Shown here: positions 45,037 to 54,552 of the stretch, piece by piece
How the letters are laid out: each line of letters begins with the position of its first letter
Numbering within the stretch: the stretch's first letter is position 1
Assembly: GCA_030123605.1 (NCBI GenBank)
Contig: CP126123.1
Coordinates: 2,026,001-2,090,000, forward strand
DNA length: 64,000 nucleotides
From: Nitrospira sp.
Lineage (GTDB): Bacteria; Nitrospirota; Nitrospiria; Nitrospirales; Nitrospiraceae
Reading direction: 5' to 3'
Position numbers and translations under genes: made by a program
Notes under the pieces: generated by a model
Seen by the model: only the letters and a program-made list of their open reading frames with translations
Told to the model about the DNA's origin: nothing
Databases searched by the model: none

Positions 45037-46584
45037 TCAAATCAAGCTGACCTTCTGAATTCCTTCCGCCTGCTTGACGGCGAAATAGGCCAGCTTATTG
45101 AGGGCGTTCAGATAGGCCCGTGCGGCGGCGGTAATGATATCCGTATCGACTCCATGCCCGGACACAGTCCGCCCGGCTTCTTCAAGCCGCACGGACACCT
45201 CCCCTTGCGCATCAGTACCACCGGTAATGGCGTTGACCCCGAACATCAGCAACGTGCTCTTCGTCTTGGTCATGGCGGCGATCGTCCGGTAGACCGCGTC
45301 GACCGGCCCGTCCCCGGTCCCGCTGTGGGTCACCGGTTGTCCGTCGATCTCCAACTCAACCGTGGCCTTCGGCACCCTATTGGTCCCGCTTTCGACATGA
45401 AACGATTTCAGGACCACCCGCTCCGACATCTTGGCGACTTCTTCGGACACGATCACTTCGATGTCTTCCTCGTAAATTTCCCTCTTCTGGTCCGCCAACC
45501 GTTTGAACCGTTCGAACGCATGGTTGACTTCGTCTTCCGTCAGCTTGTAACCCAACTCCTCCAGCCGCTGACGGAACGCATGGCGCCCGGACAACTTGCC
45601 CATCACCAGCTTGTTCCGCTCAAGCCCGATGGATTCCGGCCGCATGATCTCATAGGTCGTCTTATCCTTCAGCAACCCATCCTGGTGGATCCCGGATGTG
45701 TGGGCAAAGGCATTGGCCCCGACGATGGCCTTGTTCGGTTGGATGACCATACCGGTGATCTTACTCACGAGGCGGCTGGTCTTTGCAATTTCTTCGGTGA
45801 CGACCTTCGTATCGGCCCCATACCAGTCTTTGCGCGTCCGCAAACCCATGACGACTTCTTCCAACGAGGTGTTGCCGGCCCGTTCGCCGATCCCGTTGAT
45901 CGTGCACTCGACCTGCCCGGCCCCCGCCATCACCGCGGAAAGGCTGTTGGCCACGGCCAACCCCAAATCATTGTGGCAATGAACGGAGATCACGGCCTGT
46001 CCGCTGTTCGATACGCTGTCCTTGATCCTCTTGATCAACCCGCCGAACTCCTGAGGGTTGGCATACCCCACCGTGTCGGGAATATTGACCGTCCCGGCGC
46101 CGGCCGCAATGACGGCCTCGATGACTTCACAGAGGTAGGTCGGATCAGCTCGGCTCGCATCCATCGGCGAAAATTCCACATCCTCGACATAGGTGCGGGC
46201 CAGTTGCACCATCTCCACGGCACGCCGCTTCGCTTCGTCCCGTGTCATTCTGAATTGGTACTTGAGGTGGATGTCCGACGCGGAGAGAAAGGTATGGATG
46301 CGGACCTTCGGCGCCCCCTTCAAGGCTTCATGGGCTCGCGCAATGTCTTCCGGTCTCGCCCTGGCGAGACTGCAGACCACCGGTCCCTCGACTTCCTGGG
46401 CGATCCGTCGCACCGCCTCGAAATCACCGGGTGAACTATAGGCAAAGCCGGCTTCGATGACATCCACGCCGAGGCGCGCCAACTGCTTGGCGATCATGAG
46501 CTTCTCTTCGACGTTCATGCTCGCTCCAGGCGATTGTTCGCCGTCCCGCAACGTCGTATCGAATATCCTGATCATCCTGGTCAT
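45037..46584 (-). CDS. leuA: 2-isopropylmalate synthase
   Basis: This 515-residue enzyme condenses acetyl-CoA with 2-ketoisovalerate, the first step of leucine synthesis. The N-terminal TIM barrel opens IRIFDTTLRDGEQSPGASMN with the metal Asp. Other marks are VEFSPMDASRADPTYL, VISVHCHNDLGLAVANSLSA (HxH metal ligands) and INGIGERAGNTSLEEVVM. The C-terminal LeuA dimer domain that senses leucine is present (about residues 390-510). The start is ATG 46584, six bases after GAGGAGGT. A longer frame to 46704 is not supported. A T-box leader precedes the gene. Confidence 0.97.
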   Translation of the reverse strand: MTRMIRIFDTTLRDGEQSPGASMNVEEKLMIAKQLARLGVDVIEAGFAYSSPGDFEAVRRIAQEVEGPVVCSLARARPEDIARAHEALKGAPKVRIHTFLSASDIHLKYQFRMTRDEAKRRAVEMVQLARTYVEDVEFSPMDASRADPTYLCEVIEAVIAAGAGTVNIPDTVGYANPQEFGGLIKRIKDSVSNSGQAVISVHCHNDLGLAVANSLSAVMAGAGQVECTINGIGERAGNTSLEEVVMGLRTRKDWYGADTKVVTEEIAKTSRLVSKITGMVIQPNKAIVGANAFAHTSGIHQDGLLKDKTTYEIMRPESIGLERNKLVMGKLSGRHAFRQRLEELGYKLTEDEVNHAFERFKRLADQKREIYEEDIEVIVSEEVAKMSERVVLKSFHVESGTNRVPKATVELEIDGQPVTHSGTGDGPVDAVYRTIAAMTKTKSTLLMFGVNAITGGTDAQGEVSVRLEEAGRTVSGHGVDTDIITAAARAYLNALNKLAYFAVKQAEGIQKVSLI

Positions 46585-46610
46585 GGCGCACCTCCTCTGT
46601 TCCGCAGGTT

Positions 46611-46724
46611 GCTCAAACAGGTTTTCCAACGCGGCCGCAGGCGGAGAGAACACCGGAGACGTACCCTCTGGGGTACGTTGAGGATGTTTTCGAGCCGAGA
46701 ACAAAGTTGGAGACCTGTTTCAGC
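46611..46724 (-). repeat. Large imperfect stem-loop between T-box and leuA
   Basis: Arms 46611-46630 (GCTCAAACAGGTTTTCCAAC) and 46706-46724 are complementary over about 19 bases with two or three mismatches. Inside is an 8-base perfect hairpin, ACGTACCC/GGGTACGT, at 46659-46678. It looks like an intergenic REP- or MITE-type unit inserted in the leader. I did not find a second copy in this window. Confidence 0.55.
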
Positions 46725-46734
46725 ATCCTGCCAA

Positions 46735-46770
46735 TAAAAAAGCCTCCGCCCCGAGACAGGGACGAAGGCC
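46735..46770 (-). terminator. Regulated terminator of the leuA T-box
   Basis: AGGCCTTCGTCCC and GGGGCGGAGGCTT form an imperfect GC-rich stem followed by TTTTTTATT. Its 5' strand lies next to the T-box motif, as expected for a mutually exclusive antiterminator. Confidence 0.75.
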
Positions 46771-46990
46771 TTTCGGAACTTCGTGGTACCACCCTGATTC
46801 AGCAGTAGATGAGGATGATTCCCCATCCCACCGCCCTTAATTCGATCCGTGACGTGGATGACTCGGGACTCACTACCACCGTAGAGGCTTCACGAGTCCG
46901 GCTCAGAGGCGAGTTCGGCAAATGACCGGCTGGCTTGCACCACCCACCAGCTCTCTCGGTTCGGTCGGTTCCGCCTACTACTCCTCATCA
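46735..46990 (-). promoter_or_regulatory. Leucine T-box riboswitch before leuA
   Basis: The minus strand has the T-box motif AGGGTGGTACCACG at 46795-46782, which pairs with the tRNA acceptor end. A typical Stem I start (GAGGAGTAGTAGG) lies just after the pssA stop, and an AGAGAGCTGG...GGTGCAAGCCAGC distal part follows. A specifier stretch GAACTCGCC puts the Leu codon CTC at 46913-46911, followed by a purine. The leader ends in a GC-rich hairpin and six T residues at 46740-46735. Uncharged tRNA-Leu should stabilise the antiterminator and switch on leuA and genes behind it. Confidence 0.88.
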
Positions 46991-46999
46991 CAGCCATTC

Positions 47000-47800
47000 C
47001 TATTCTCTCGAATCCAACACCGGCACATCAGTCTTCGCAGCCTGCTTCCCTGCGCCTTTGGCCACCATCGTCCAGAGCCGTGCAATCGGACCGGACAGGG
47101 CATAGCCGGCAAAGATGACGAATACCATAACCTGTGGCCAGGCCGCAATCAACATCAGGGCGAGAATGCCCCACACCAGATAAGTAAAGTGATCGCCTCG
47201 CCGGAACTTCAGGTCCTTGAAACTGCGGTACTTGATCGTGCTCACCATGAGAAACGCCAGGGCAAACGTGATCACTAAGATCGGCAGTGGCTTCACTTCG
47301 GCACCCATCTGGGTGAAGTGGAGATCGAAGATCACCAACGAGGCGATGACGCCGGCGGCCGCCGGAATGGCCAGCCCCGTGAAGTATTTGCTGTCGGACG
47401 TGCTCACCGTGGCGTTGAACCGCGCCAACCGGACCGCCCCCATCGCGACATAGGCAAACATGACCGCCACCCCGAACATCCCCTGCCCGCTCAAGGCATA
47501 GGAATAAATGAGAACGCCCGGCGCGACACCAAACGATACGACATCAGACAGGGAATCGTATTCGATACCGAACTGGCCGGTGCTGTTCGTCAACCGAGCC
47601 AACTTGCCGTCCAGCATATCGAAGATCATCCCGACCAGGATCGCGATGGCCGCGGTCAGATGGTGACCGTTGAACACCGACAAAATGGCAAAGACGCCGC
47701 AAAACAAATTCCCTGTCGTGCACAGATTAGGAATCAAGTACATGGCCTGTCGTTTTCGATTACCCTTGGCAAACGGAGCCCGCATGGCCGGTGATTTCAT
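47000..47800 (-). CDS. pssA: CDP-diacylglycerol-serine O-phosphatidyltransferase
   Basis: This 266-residue inner-membrane enzyme makes phosphatidylserine. The CDP-alcohol phosphotransferase motif is GMIFDMLDGKLARLTNSTGQ continuing to IEYDSLSDVVSFG, with the DG..AR....G..D...D pattern. About seven hydrophobic helices are present, and the soluble N-terminus has the basic FAKGNRKRQAMYLIPNLCTT. Its start overlaps the psd stop by four bases. It works directly before phosphatidylserine decarboxylase to yield phosphatidylethanolamine. Confidence 0.95.
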   Translation of the reverse strand: MKSPAMRAPFAKGNRKRQAMYLIPNLCTTGNLFCGVFAILSVFNGHHLTAAIAILVGMIFDMLDGKLARLTNSTGQFGIEYDSLSDVVSFGVAPGVLIYSYALSGQGMFGVAVMFAYVAMGAVRLARFNATVSTSDSKYFTGLAIPAAAGVIASLVIFDLHFTQMGAEVKPLPILVITFALAFLMVSTIKYRSFKDLKFRRGDHFTYLVWGILALMLIAAWPQVMVFVIFAGYALSGPIARLWTMVAKGAGKQAAKTDVPVLDSRE

Positions 47801-48447
47801 CGGAGTTCCCCCACGATGGTTTCTCCCCCCTTGACCCGATCACCCACCGCAACGCAAATCTTGGAACCAAGCGGCACAAAGGTATCCATCCGTGATCCGA
47901 ACCTGATCAATCCGTATCGCTCACCCCGCTGCACCAGGTCCCCCTGTCCCACCCAACAGACGATCCGGCGGGCGATCAATCCCGCAACCTGTACACAGAG
48001 CACTTTCGCTCCTGAGGCCGTCTGCAACATGACGGCATTTTGTTCATTGTGGAGCGTCGCCTCCGGCTTGCTGGCCACGAGAAACTGGCCCGGTTGATAA
48101 CTGATGCCTTCCACCGTCCCGTCACAGGGCATTCGATTCACATGTACATCGAACACGTTCAAGAAGATCGTGACCCTGATGCTCTTCTCCTTCAGGTAAC
48201 GCGGCTCGAACTCTTCTTCGATGGCGATCACTTTGCCATCGCCCGGCGACACCACCACGTTGGGCTGCTGGGGGACGGTCCGGCTGGGGTTCCGGAAGAA
48301 CCAAGCGGTGAAGAGCGTGAACCCTCCCGCCAGCGCCGTCGGAATGGTCCAGCCGACCAGGCCGAAAAACAACGCCGCGCCTCCCAGACCACCGACGAAC
48401 GGCCACCCTTCCTTTACGATCGGTATTCCAGCGGCTCGATCAGCCAT
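47797..48447 (-). CDS. psd: Phosphatidylserine decarboxylase (short type)
   Basis: This proenzyme of about 216 residues is membrane-associated through helices at about residues 15-45. Motifs are VVSPGDGKVIAIEEEFE, IFLNVFDVHVNRMPCDG (catalytic His region) and RFGSRMDTFVP. In the last, self-cleavage between Gly and Ser would create the pyruvoyl group. This is the short archaeal-type family, with GS in place of LGST. The start is ATG 48447 (MADRAAG); an upstream ATG at 48468 is possible. It is followed at once by pssA, giving a two-step phosphatidylethanolamine path. Confidence 0.93.
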   Translation of the reverse strand: MADRAAGIPIVKEGWPFVGGLGGAALFFGLVGWTIPTALAGGFTLFTAWFFRNPSRTVPQQPNVVVSPGDGKVIAIEEEFEPRYLKEKSIRVTIFLNVFDVHVNRMPCDGTVEGISYQPGQFLVASKPEATLHNEQNAVMLQTASGAKVLCVQVAGLIARRIVCWVGQGDLVQRGERYGLIRFGSRMDTFVPLGSKICVAVGDRVKGGETIVGELR

Positions 48448-48497
48448 AGACCTCCAGGCCCTCTTCAAATGGTACCATGCAGAGCCCGGTTGAAGGG

Positions 48498-49514
<1,017 letters not shown>

Positions 49515-49575
49515 TCACTCCTGAGGGTTCATAGGATACATGGACGGAAACGACTGCTGCACAGAGAGGCGAGCG

Positions 49576-50094
49576 TTATTCTCGCGCGACTTTCTTGGGT
49601 TGGCTGACGGCCGGCCTGATCGCTTCTCGCGCAATCGCCACCCGCCCGGTTCGAATCAGTTCCTTGATGCCGAGCGGCTGCAACAAATTGATGATGGCCT
49701 CGATCTTCTTCGGGTCGCCCGTTACTTCGATGGTATAGGTCGAGGGCGTCGAATCGACGACGTTCGCTCGAAAAATATCCGCGATCCGGAGGGCCTCAGC
49801 CCGATCTTCCGCCTTGGTGTGGACCTTGATCAAGGCCGTCTCCCGCGAGACGAACTCGCTCTCATTGAGATCCACAACCTTGATGACATCGATCAGTTTG
49901 TTCAATTGCTTGACGATTTGCTCCACGATCCGGTCATCGCCTGAGGTCACGATGGTCATCTGTGACATCGAGGGATCGAGTGTCGGCGCGACGGACAGGC
50001 TTTCGATGTTGAAGCCGCGACCGCTGAACAACCCGGCCACGCGAGACAACACGCCGAACTTATTTTCTACGGTGACTGCAATGATGTGTTCCAT
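49576..50094 (-). CDS. ilvH: Acetolactate synthase small subunit
   Basis: This 172-residue regulatory subunit has an N-terminal ACT domain (HIIAVTVENKFGVLSRVAGL followed by FSGRGFNIESLSVAPT), which binds valine for feedback inhibition. The C-terminal ALS_ss_C domain (SEFVSRETALIKVHTKAEDR) activates the large subunit. It starts 41 bases after ilvB and ends 64 bases before ilvC. Confidence 0.97.
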   Translation of the reverse strand: MEHIIAVTVENKFGVLSRVAGLFSGRGFNIESLSVAPTLDPSMSQMTIVTSGDDRIVEQIVKQLNKLIDVIKVVDLNESEFVSRETALIKVHTKAEDRAEALRIADIFRANVVDSTPSTYTIEVTGDPKKIEAIINLLQPLGIKELIRTGRVAIAREAIRPAVSQPKKVARE

Positions 50095-50135
50095 CAGAAC
50101 GCTCTGATCTAATAGCCGTCGGCTGACGGCGTGAG

Positions 50136-51914
50136 TTATGCTGTTAAGATCGTATCCTTATCTTCAGTCGATCCGGTGCCGGGCACGCCGGACTGCTTCT
50201 TCTTCAGTTCCGGCGGATCTTCAAGAATCATCTCGTGATTGCATCCGCCGGCCGGAATCATCGGGTAACAATTCTCGTAAGGATAGGTCGGCACGTCCAC
50301 GACAACCGGTTTGTCGGTTTCGATCGCCGCCTTCAACACCGCGTCCAACTCCCCGACATTGTTCGCACGCAACCCGACGGCCCCGTAAGCCTCGGCCAAC
50401 TTCACGAAATCCGGCGTCGTGTCGAGATAGCTGGACGCATAGCGGCCTTCATAGAACAGATCCTGCCACTGGCGAACCATGCCGTGGAAGCGATTGTTCA
50501 AGATGATGACCTTCACCGGCAACTTCGACACAACGGCGGTGGCCATCTCCTGCATATTCATCTGCACGCTGCCGTCGCCGGCGACGCAGAGCACCAGCCG
50601 GTTCCTGAACGCAGCCTGCGCCCCCATGGCGGCCGGGAATCCGAACCCCATCGTGCCCAGGCCGCCCGAGGTCAACCAACGGTTCGGTTTGGCAAGTTTG
50701 AAATACTGGGCCGTCCACATCTGATGTTGGCCCACGTCCGTCGAGACGATCGGGTCCCGGTCCTTCGTGAGTTCATACAGGCGCTTGATGACATGTTGCG
50801 GCTTGATCGCCCCTTCAGGCTCCTGCTGATAGGCCAACGGATGCGCCTGCTGCCATTCGCGGATTTGATCCCACCAGGGCTTGCGGAGTTCTCGCTGATC
50901 CCCGTTGACGGTGGCCTTGAGGATCTGAATCAACTCCCGCAAGACGGCCTTGCAGTCGCCCACGATCGGGATATCCACATGCACGTTCTTGCGGATCGAC
51001 GTCGGGTCGATATCAATATGAATCACCTTGGCGTAAGGGCAGAATTCCGAGACCTTGCCTGTCACACGGTCGTCGAATCGCGCCCCGACGGCAATCACCA
51101 AGTCGGAGTAATGGACCGCCATGTTGGCACAATAGGTGCCGTGCATCCCCAACATGCCCATCGACTGGGGATGTTCGCCCGGAAACGCGCCGAGCCCCAT
51201 CAAGGTCATGTCTACGGGAATCTGAGTCATCTCGGCCAATTCGAGTAATTCTTTGGAGGCTCCTGAAAACACGACGCCCCCGCCGACGTACAAAATCGGC
51301 TTCTTCGCCTTCATGATGGCTTCGGCGGCCTGCTTGATCTGCCACTTGTTGCCCTCATAGGTCGGATTGTAACCGCGAATCGCCACGGAACTCGGATAGG
51401 TAAACTCGGTCTTGGCCATGGACACATCTTTGGGAATGTCCACGAGCACCGGACCGGGTCGTCCCGTCGTGGCGATGTAGAAGGCTTCCTTGATGGTCGT
51501 GGCCAGGTCGTTGACGTCTTTCACGAGAAAATTGTATTTCGTGCAGGGCCGGCTCAATCCGATATTGTCGGCTTCCTGAAAGGCATCGTTGCCGATCAAA
51601 CTCGTCGGCACCTGGCCGCTGAAACAGACCAGTGGCACCGAATCCATATAGGCATCGGCCAGAGCGGTAATGACGTTGGTCATGCCAGGCCCGGACGTCA
51701 CCAAACAAACACCGGCCTTTCCGGTGGCCTTGGCGTAGCCCTCGGCCATATGGCCCGCGCCCTGTTCATGGCGGGTCAGAATGACTTCGAGATCCTTTTG
51801 TTGATGGAGCATATCGAAGATCTTCAGCACGACGCCGCCCGGCAGCGCGAAAATCGTCTTCACGCCCTCACGTTTCAGGCATTCGATAAAAATTTCCGAC
51901 CCTGTGAGCTTCAT
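50136..51914 (-). CDS. ilvB: Acetolactate synthase large subunit
   Basis: This 592-residue thiamine-diphosphate enzyme condenses pyruvate to acetolactate. The N-terminal part KREGVKTIFALPGGVVLKIF and the catalytic Glu region ILTRHEQGAGHMAEGYAKAT are followed by VTSGPGMTNVITALADAYMD. The C-terminal ThDP motif is GDGSVQMNMQEMATAV ending near NNRFHGMVRQW. The start is ATG 51914 behind GGGAGGGTG. It is the first gene of the long minus-strand operon. The 240 bases upstream contain no T-box or other leader I can identify. Confidence 0.98.
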   Translation of the reverse strand: MKLTGSEIFIECLKREGVKTIFALPGGVVLKIFDMLHQQKDLEVILTRHEQGAGHMAEGYAKATGKAGVCLVTSGPGMTNVITALADAYMDSVPLVCFSGQVPTSLIGNDAFQEADNIGLSRPCTKYNFLVKDVNDLATTIKEAFYIATTGRPGPVLVDIPKDVSMAKTEFTYPSSVAIRGYNPTYEGNKWQIKQAAEAIMKAKKPILYVGGGVVFSGASKELLELAEMTQIPVDMTLMGLGAFPGEHPQSMGMLGMHGTYCANMAVHYSDLVIAVGARFDDRVTGKVSEFCPYAKVIHIDIDPTSIRKNVHVDIPIVGDCKAVLRELIQILKATVNGDQRELRKPWWDQIREWQQAHPLAYQQEPEGAIKPQHVIKRLYELTKDRDPIVSTDVGQHQMWTAQYFKLAKPNRWLTSGGLGTMGFGFPAAMGAQAAFRNRLVLCVAGDGSVQMNMQEMATAVVSKLPVKVIILNNRFHGMVRQWQDLFYEGRYASSYLDTTPDFVKLAEAYGAVGLRANNVGELDAVLKAAIETDKPVVVDVPTYPYENCYPMIPAGGCNHEMILEDPPELKKKQSGVPGTGSTEDKDTILTA

Positions 51915-52165
51915 ATCACCCTCCCCTTCGCAGACGACGGCGAAGGACGCTAGGCCTCGATCGAGAACAAACCCTCTCCCTGCACCGCATGCGTGGCACA
52001 GGTTGATACATTCTTATTGAAAAAACAATGGGTAAGATGGCGGATGGTATCACCAGCCTTCAAAGAAGGTCAAGAGAGTGAAGGTCCTGCTTCCACCAGG
52101 AGACGTTGGTGCGCACTCACGGTCTGTGATATAGGAACCCTGCCGACCCATCGATTGTGCAGCCC

Positions 52166-52471
52166 ATGAATTCCGTCCACGTCACGATCATCTCCCGCCG
52201 CGATTGCCATCTCTGCCGAGTGATCTCCCGTGTGGCCGCACAGGTACGAGAGGACCTCTCATTCACCTTGGAGAGGCTGGACGTTGACAATGATCAGGAT
52301 CTCCTTGCACGATACGGCAACCGTGTGCCGGTCGTCCTGATCGATCAACAGGAAGCCCTATCCGGGAAGATCACAGCCGGAGAGTTACGCGAAGCGATTA
52401 AAAGAGCGCGTTGGAAGAACCCTATAAGCCGGATTCTGTCCCGCGTGATGCTTGCGCTCACACGGGGGTGA
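52166..52471 (+). CDS. Glutaredoxin-like thioredoxin-fold protein
   Basis: This protein of about 101 residues has the DUF836/glutaredoxin-like fold. VTIISRRDCHLCRVISRVAA has the redox CxxC motif at about residues 14-17, and NRVPVVLIDQQEALSGKI has the cis-Pro. A short basic C-terminal tail (RILSRVMLALTRG) is encoded over the 3' end of the RNase P RNA gene on the other strand, about 50 bases of overlap. ATG 52166 or GTG 52157 could be the start. The substrate is unknown. Confidence 0.82.
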   Translation: MNSVHVTIISRRDCHLCRVISRVAAQVREDLSFTLERLDVDNDQDLLARYGNRVPVVLIDQQEALSGKITAGELREAIKRARWKNPISRILSRVMLALTRG

Positions 52472-52844
52472 TCATTTCTCTGGGACTCAAGTTACCTCGA
52501 GCCTCAAGCGACCTACCCGAGGACCTCGGCCGGGCCGGCCTTTCTGCCTGGCTCTTGCGAGCACCGCAGGCGTCCCCCTATTTGGTCTTGCTCCGGACGA
52601 CGCTTACCGTGCCGTTGATGTCGCCATCACCGCGGTGGGCTCTTACCCCACCGTTTCACCCTTACCTGAGCCGCTGCGACCGGACAACATCCTATCGCCT
52701 CAGCCATCGGCGGTCTGTTCTCTGTGGTGCCGGTGTCGGATCGCTCCGCCTGGACGTTATCCAGCGTCCTTGCCCTTGGAGTCCGGACTTTCCTCTCGTC
52801 GAGCAAGCTCGACGAGCGAGCACCCGTGTCCCCCCAGCGCGCAG
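52420..52844 (-). ncRNA. rnpB: RNase P RNA (bacterial type A)
   Basis: The minus strand has the 5' core GAGGAAAGTCCGGACTCC. AGGGTGAAACGGTGGGGTAA and GAGCCCACCGCG follow, then the P-stem stretch GGTCCTCGGGTAGGTCGCTT. The 3' signature ACAGAATCCGGCTTATAG comes just before the end. Together these are the universal RNase P RNA core. With its protein it removes 5' leaders from tRNA precursors. Ends are estimated within about ten bases, the 5' end from a good promoter at 52849-52878. Confidence 0.95.
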
Positions 52845-52848
52845 CTCC

Positions 52849-52878
52849 AGTATAGGGTCCGGTTCAGACGCGGTTCAA
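52849..52878 (-). promoter_or_regulatory. Promoter of RNase P RNA
   Basis: On the minus strand TTGAAC (52878-52873) and TATACT (52854-52849) are separated by 18 bases. They match 5/6 and 5/6 to sigma-70 hexamers, with the RNA start expected near 52843. Confidence 0.65.
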
Positions 52879-52912
52879 GTCTGCAGGAGACAACGGAACA
52901 GAAAGACACACG

Positions 52913-53773
52913 TTACCGGAGCACGGGCAATTCGCTGTTCGGCGCTGGGGGTTTTGATCGGTAGATCGGCAGGGCTTCGGCCATCCATTCTTCAAGCTGC
53001 TGAATTCTGGTTTCGTGGCTCGGGTGGGTGGACATGAATTCCGACGGCTCCTTGCCTCCGGACGACTCCTCCATCCGTTTCCACAGCGCGATCGATTCCC
53101 GCGGGTCATATCCTGCCTCGGCTGCGAGCAATACTCCGACATAATCGGCCTCAGATTCGTGCTTGCGACTGAAGGGAAGCAACACACCGACCTGAGCCCC
53201 GACTCCCAACGCCGCCATTCCCGCTTGCGAGAGGACCGGATTGGCCCCGCTGACCCCGAGCGCGACTCCGACGGCTTTGAGGGTCGTCTGCGCCAACGTA
53301 TTTTGACTCATCCGCTCTCCGCCATGACGAGCCAACGCATGCACGACCTCATGGCCCATCACGGCAGCGAGTCCTGCCTCCGTCTTGGCGACAGGAAATA
53401 TCCCGGTATAGACGGCGATCTTTCCCCCCGGTAAGGCGAAGGCGTTCATAGTCTTGTCATCCTTGATGACCGTCACTTCCCATTCAAACTGATTGGCGAT
53501 CTCGCTGTATTTCGATCGTTTGGCCGCCTCGATCACTCGCGCCGCCACGCGCTTCACCGGCTCGATCTCCCGCGGATCGGTCGACGGCTTCATCTTAGGA
53601 TCATCCTTCACCTGCGCATAGGCCTGTGCGCCCATCTGCGTTTCCTGGGACATCGGCATCATCATCAACTGCCACCGTCCGGTGTAGGGATTGGTCTGAC
53701 AGCCTGTGACCGTCATCAGCATGGCCGTCACCCCGCAGACCAGCCGGACGATGTTTGGAAGCGTCATGGCCAT
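52913..53773 (-). CDS. M48-family zinc metalloprotease, lipoprotein
   Basis: This peptidase of about 286 residues has a lipoprotein signal LVCGVTAMLMTVTGC. The zinc motif HEVVH near residue 145 is in VMGHEVVHALARHGGERMSQ, and the third ligand Glu is in RKHESEADYVGVLLAAEAGY. This is the LoiP/YcaL type of periplasmic M48 peptidase that degrades misfolded outer-membrane proteins. The C-terminal FMSTHPSHETRIQQLEEWM is also typical. The start is ATG 53773, downstream of GGGAGG and GAAGGGG. The frame open to 53905 overlaps the divergent RNase HIII gene and is not needed. Confidence 0.92.
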   Translation of the reverse strand: MAMTLPNIVRLVCGVTAMLMTVTGCQTNPYTGRWQLMMMPMSQETQMGAQAYAQVKDDPKMKPSTDPREIEPVKRVAARVIEAAKRSKYSEIANQFEWEVTVIKDDKTMNAFALPGGKIAVYTGIFPVAKTEAGLAAVMGHEVVHALARHGGERMSQNTLAQTTLKAVGVALGVSGANPVLSQAGMAALGVGAQVGVLLPFSRKHESEADYVGVLLAAEAGYDPRESIALWKRMEESSGGKEPSEFMSTHPSHETRIQQLEEWMAEALPIYRSKPPAPNSELPVLR

Positions 53774-53892
53774 CCCCTTCGTGCCTCCCTTGCCGTGAGT
53801 CGTCATCCCAAACCTCCGCAAATTGACCAGCCTTCCGAGCTTTGCTAGATTACCGCGCCGCTCCATCGGTTTCCAACCGGGAGTTTCACCGA

Positions 53893-54552
53893 ATGCCTGC
53901 CGCACCGGACCTGTCTTCTCTTGATCGCATCGGCATCGACGAATCCGGCAAGGGAGACTATTTCGGCCCGTTGGTCATCGCCGCCGTGTTTGTGACGCCT
54001 TCCACACAGCAGGATCTCAGCCTCATGCAGGTCCGTGACAGCAAAAAGATCTCCGATGGGCGCATTGCGGAAATGGCTCCCGATATCCGCCTGGTCTGCC
54101 CACACAGCATCGTCGCCATCGGTCCGCAGCGGTACAATGAACTGTATGCCAAGATCAAGAATTTGAATCGATTGTTGGCGTGGGGCCATGCCCGCGCGCT
54201 GGAAAATCTGCTCCAGCAGGTGGAGTGCTGCCTGGCCGTCGCAGACCAGTTCGGTGATGAGCGCTTGATTCTGAGCGCGCTCCAAGAAAAGGGAAAACAG
54301 ATTCGATTGCTGCAACGACCGAAGGCGGAATCCGATCTGGCAGTGGCGGCCGCCTCGATCCTCGCCCGCGCCGAATTTCTTCAGCGCTTGCACAAACTGT
54401 CTGAAGGTCTGAACACCACCTTGCCCAAGGGCGCCTCTCCCGCCGTGGAACTCGCCGGGAAGATGGTGATCAAGAAGTACGGGCGTGAACAACTGGGGAC
54501 GGTCGCGAAACTGCACTTCAAGACGACGAAACAGATCTTGGATGACGGCTAA
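53893..54552 (+). CDS. rnhC: Ribonuclease HIII
   Basis: This 219-residue enzyme cuts RNA in RNA-DNA hybrids. The catalytic opening motif is IGIDESGKGDYFGPLVIAAV, with the Asp-Glu-Gly pattern written DES. The further acidic residues are in VRDSKKISD and PKAESDLAVAAASILARAEF. It is shorter than Gram-positive RNase HIII (about 300 residues) because the N-terminal TBP-like substrate-binding domain is missing. ATG 53893 has GGGAG nine bases upstream. It is convergent with the zinc-ribbon gene and overlaps its stop by four bases. Confidence 0.85.
   Translation: MPAAPDLSSLDRIGIDESGKGDYFGPLVIAAVFVTPSTQQDLSLMQVRDSKKISDGRIAEMAPDIRLVCPHSIVAIGPQRYNELYAKIKNLNRLLAWGHARALENLLQQVECCLAVADQFGDERLILSALQEKGKQIRLLQRPKAESDLAVAAASILARAEFLQRLHKLSEGLNTTLPKGASPAVELAGKMVIKKYGREQLGTVAKLHFKTTKQILDDG

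Noticed and set aside
44839-46434. Long plus-strand reading frame of 531 codons opposite leuA
   Set aside because: His/Arg/Asp-rich composition with no domain. It is the complement of the leuA coding sequence and the cupin gene, a common effect of high GC.
51915-52156. Possible leader RNA upstream of ilvB
   Set aside because: I looked for a T-box motif, an attenuator peptide rich in Leu/Val/Ile, or a terminator and found none.
52411-53037. Plus-strand frames of 208 and 170 codons at 52.4-53.0 kb
   Set aside because: They run antisense to RNase P RNA and the M48 gene; the sequence is explained by conserved RNA structure.
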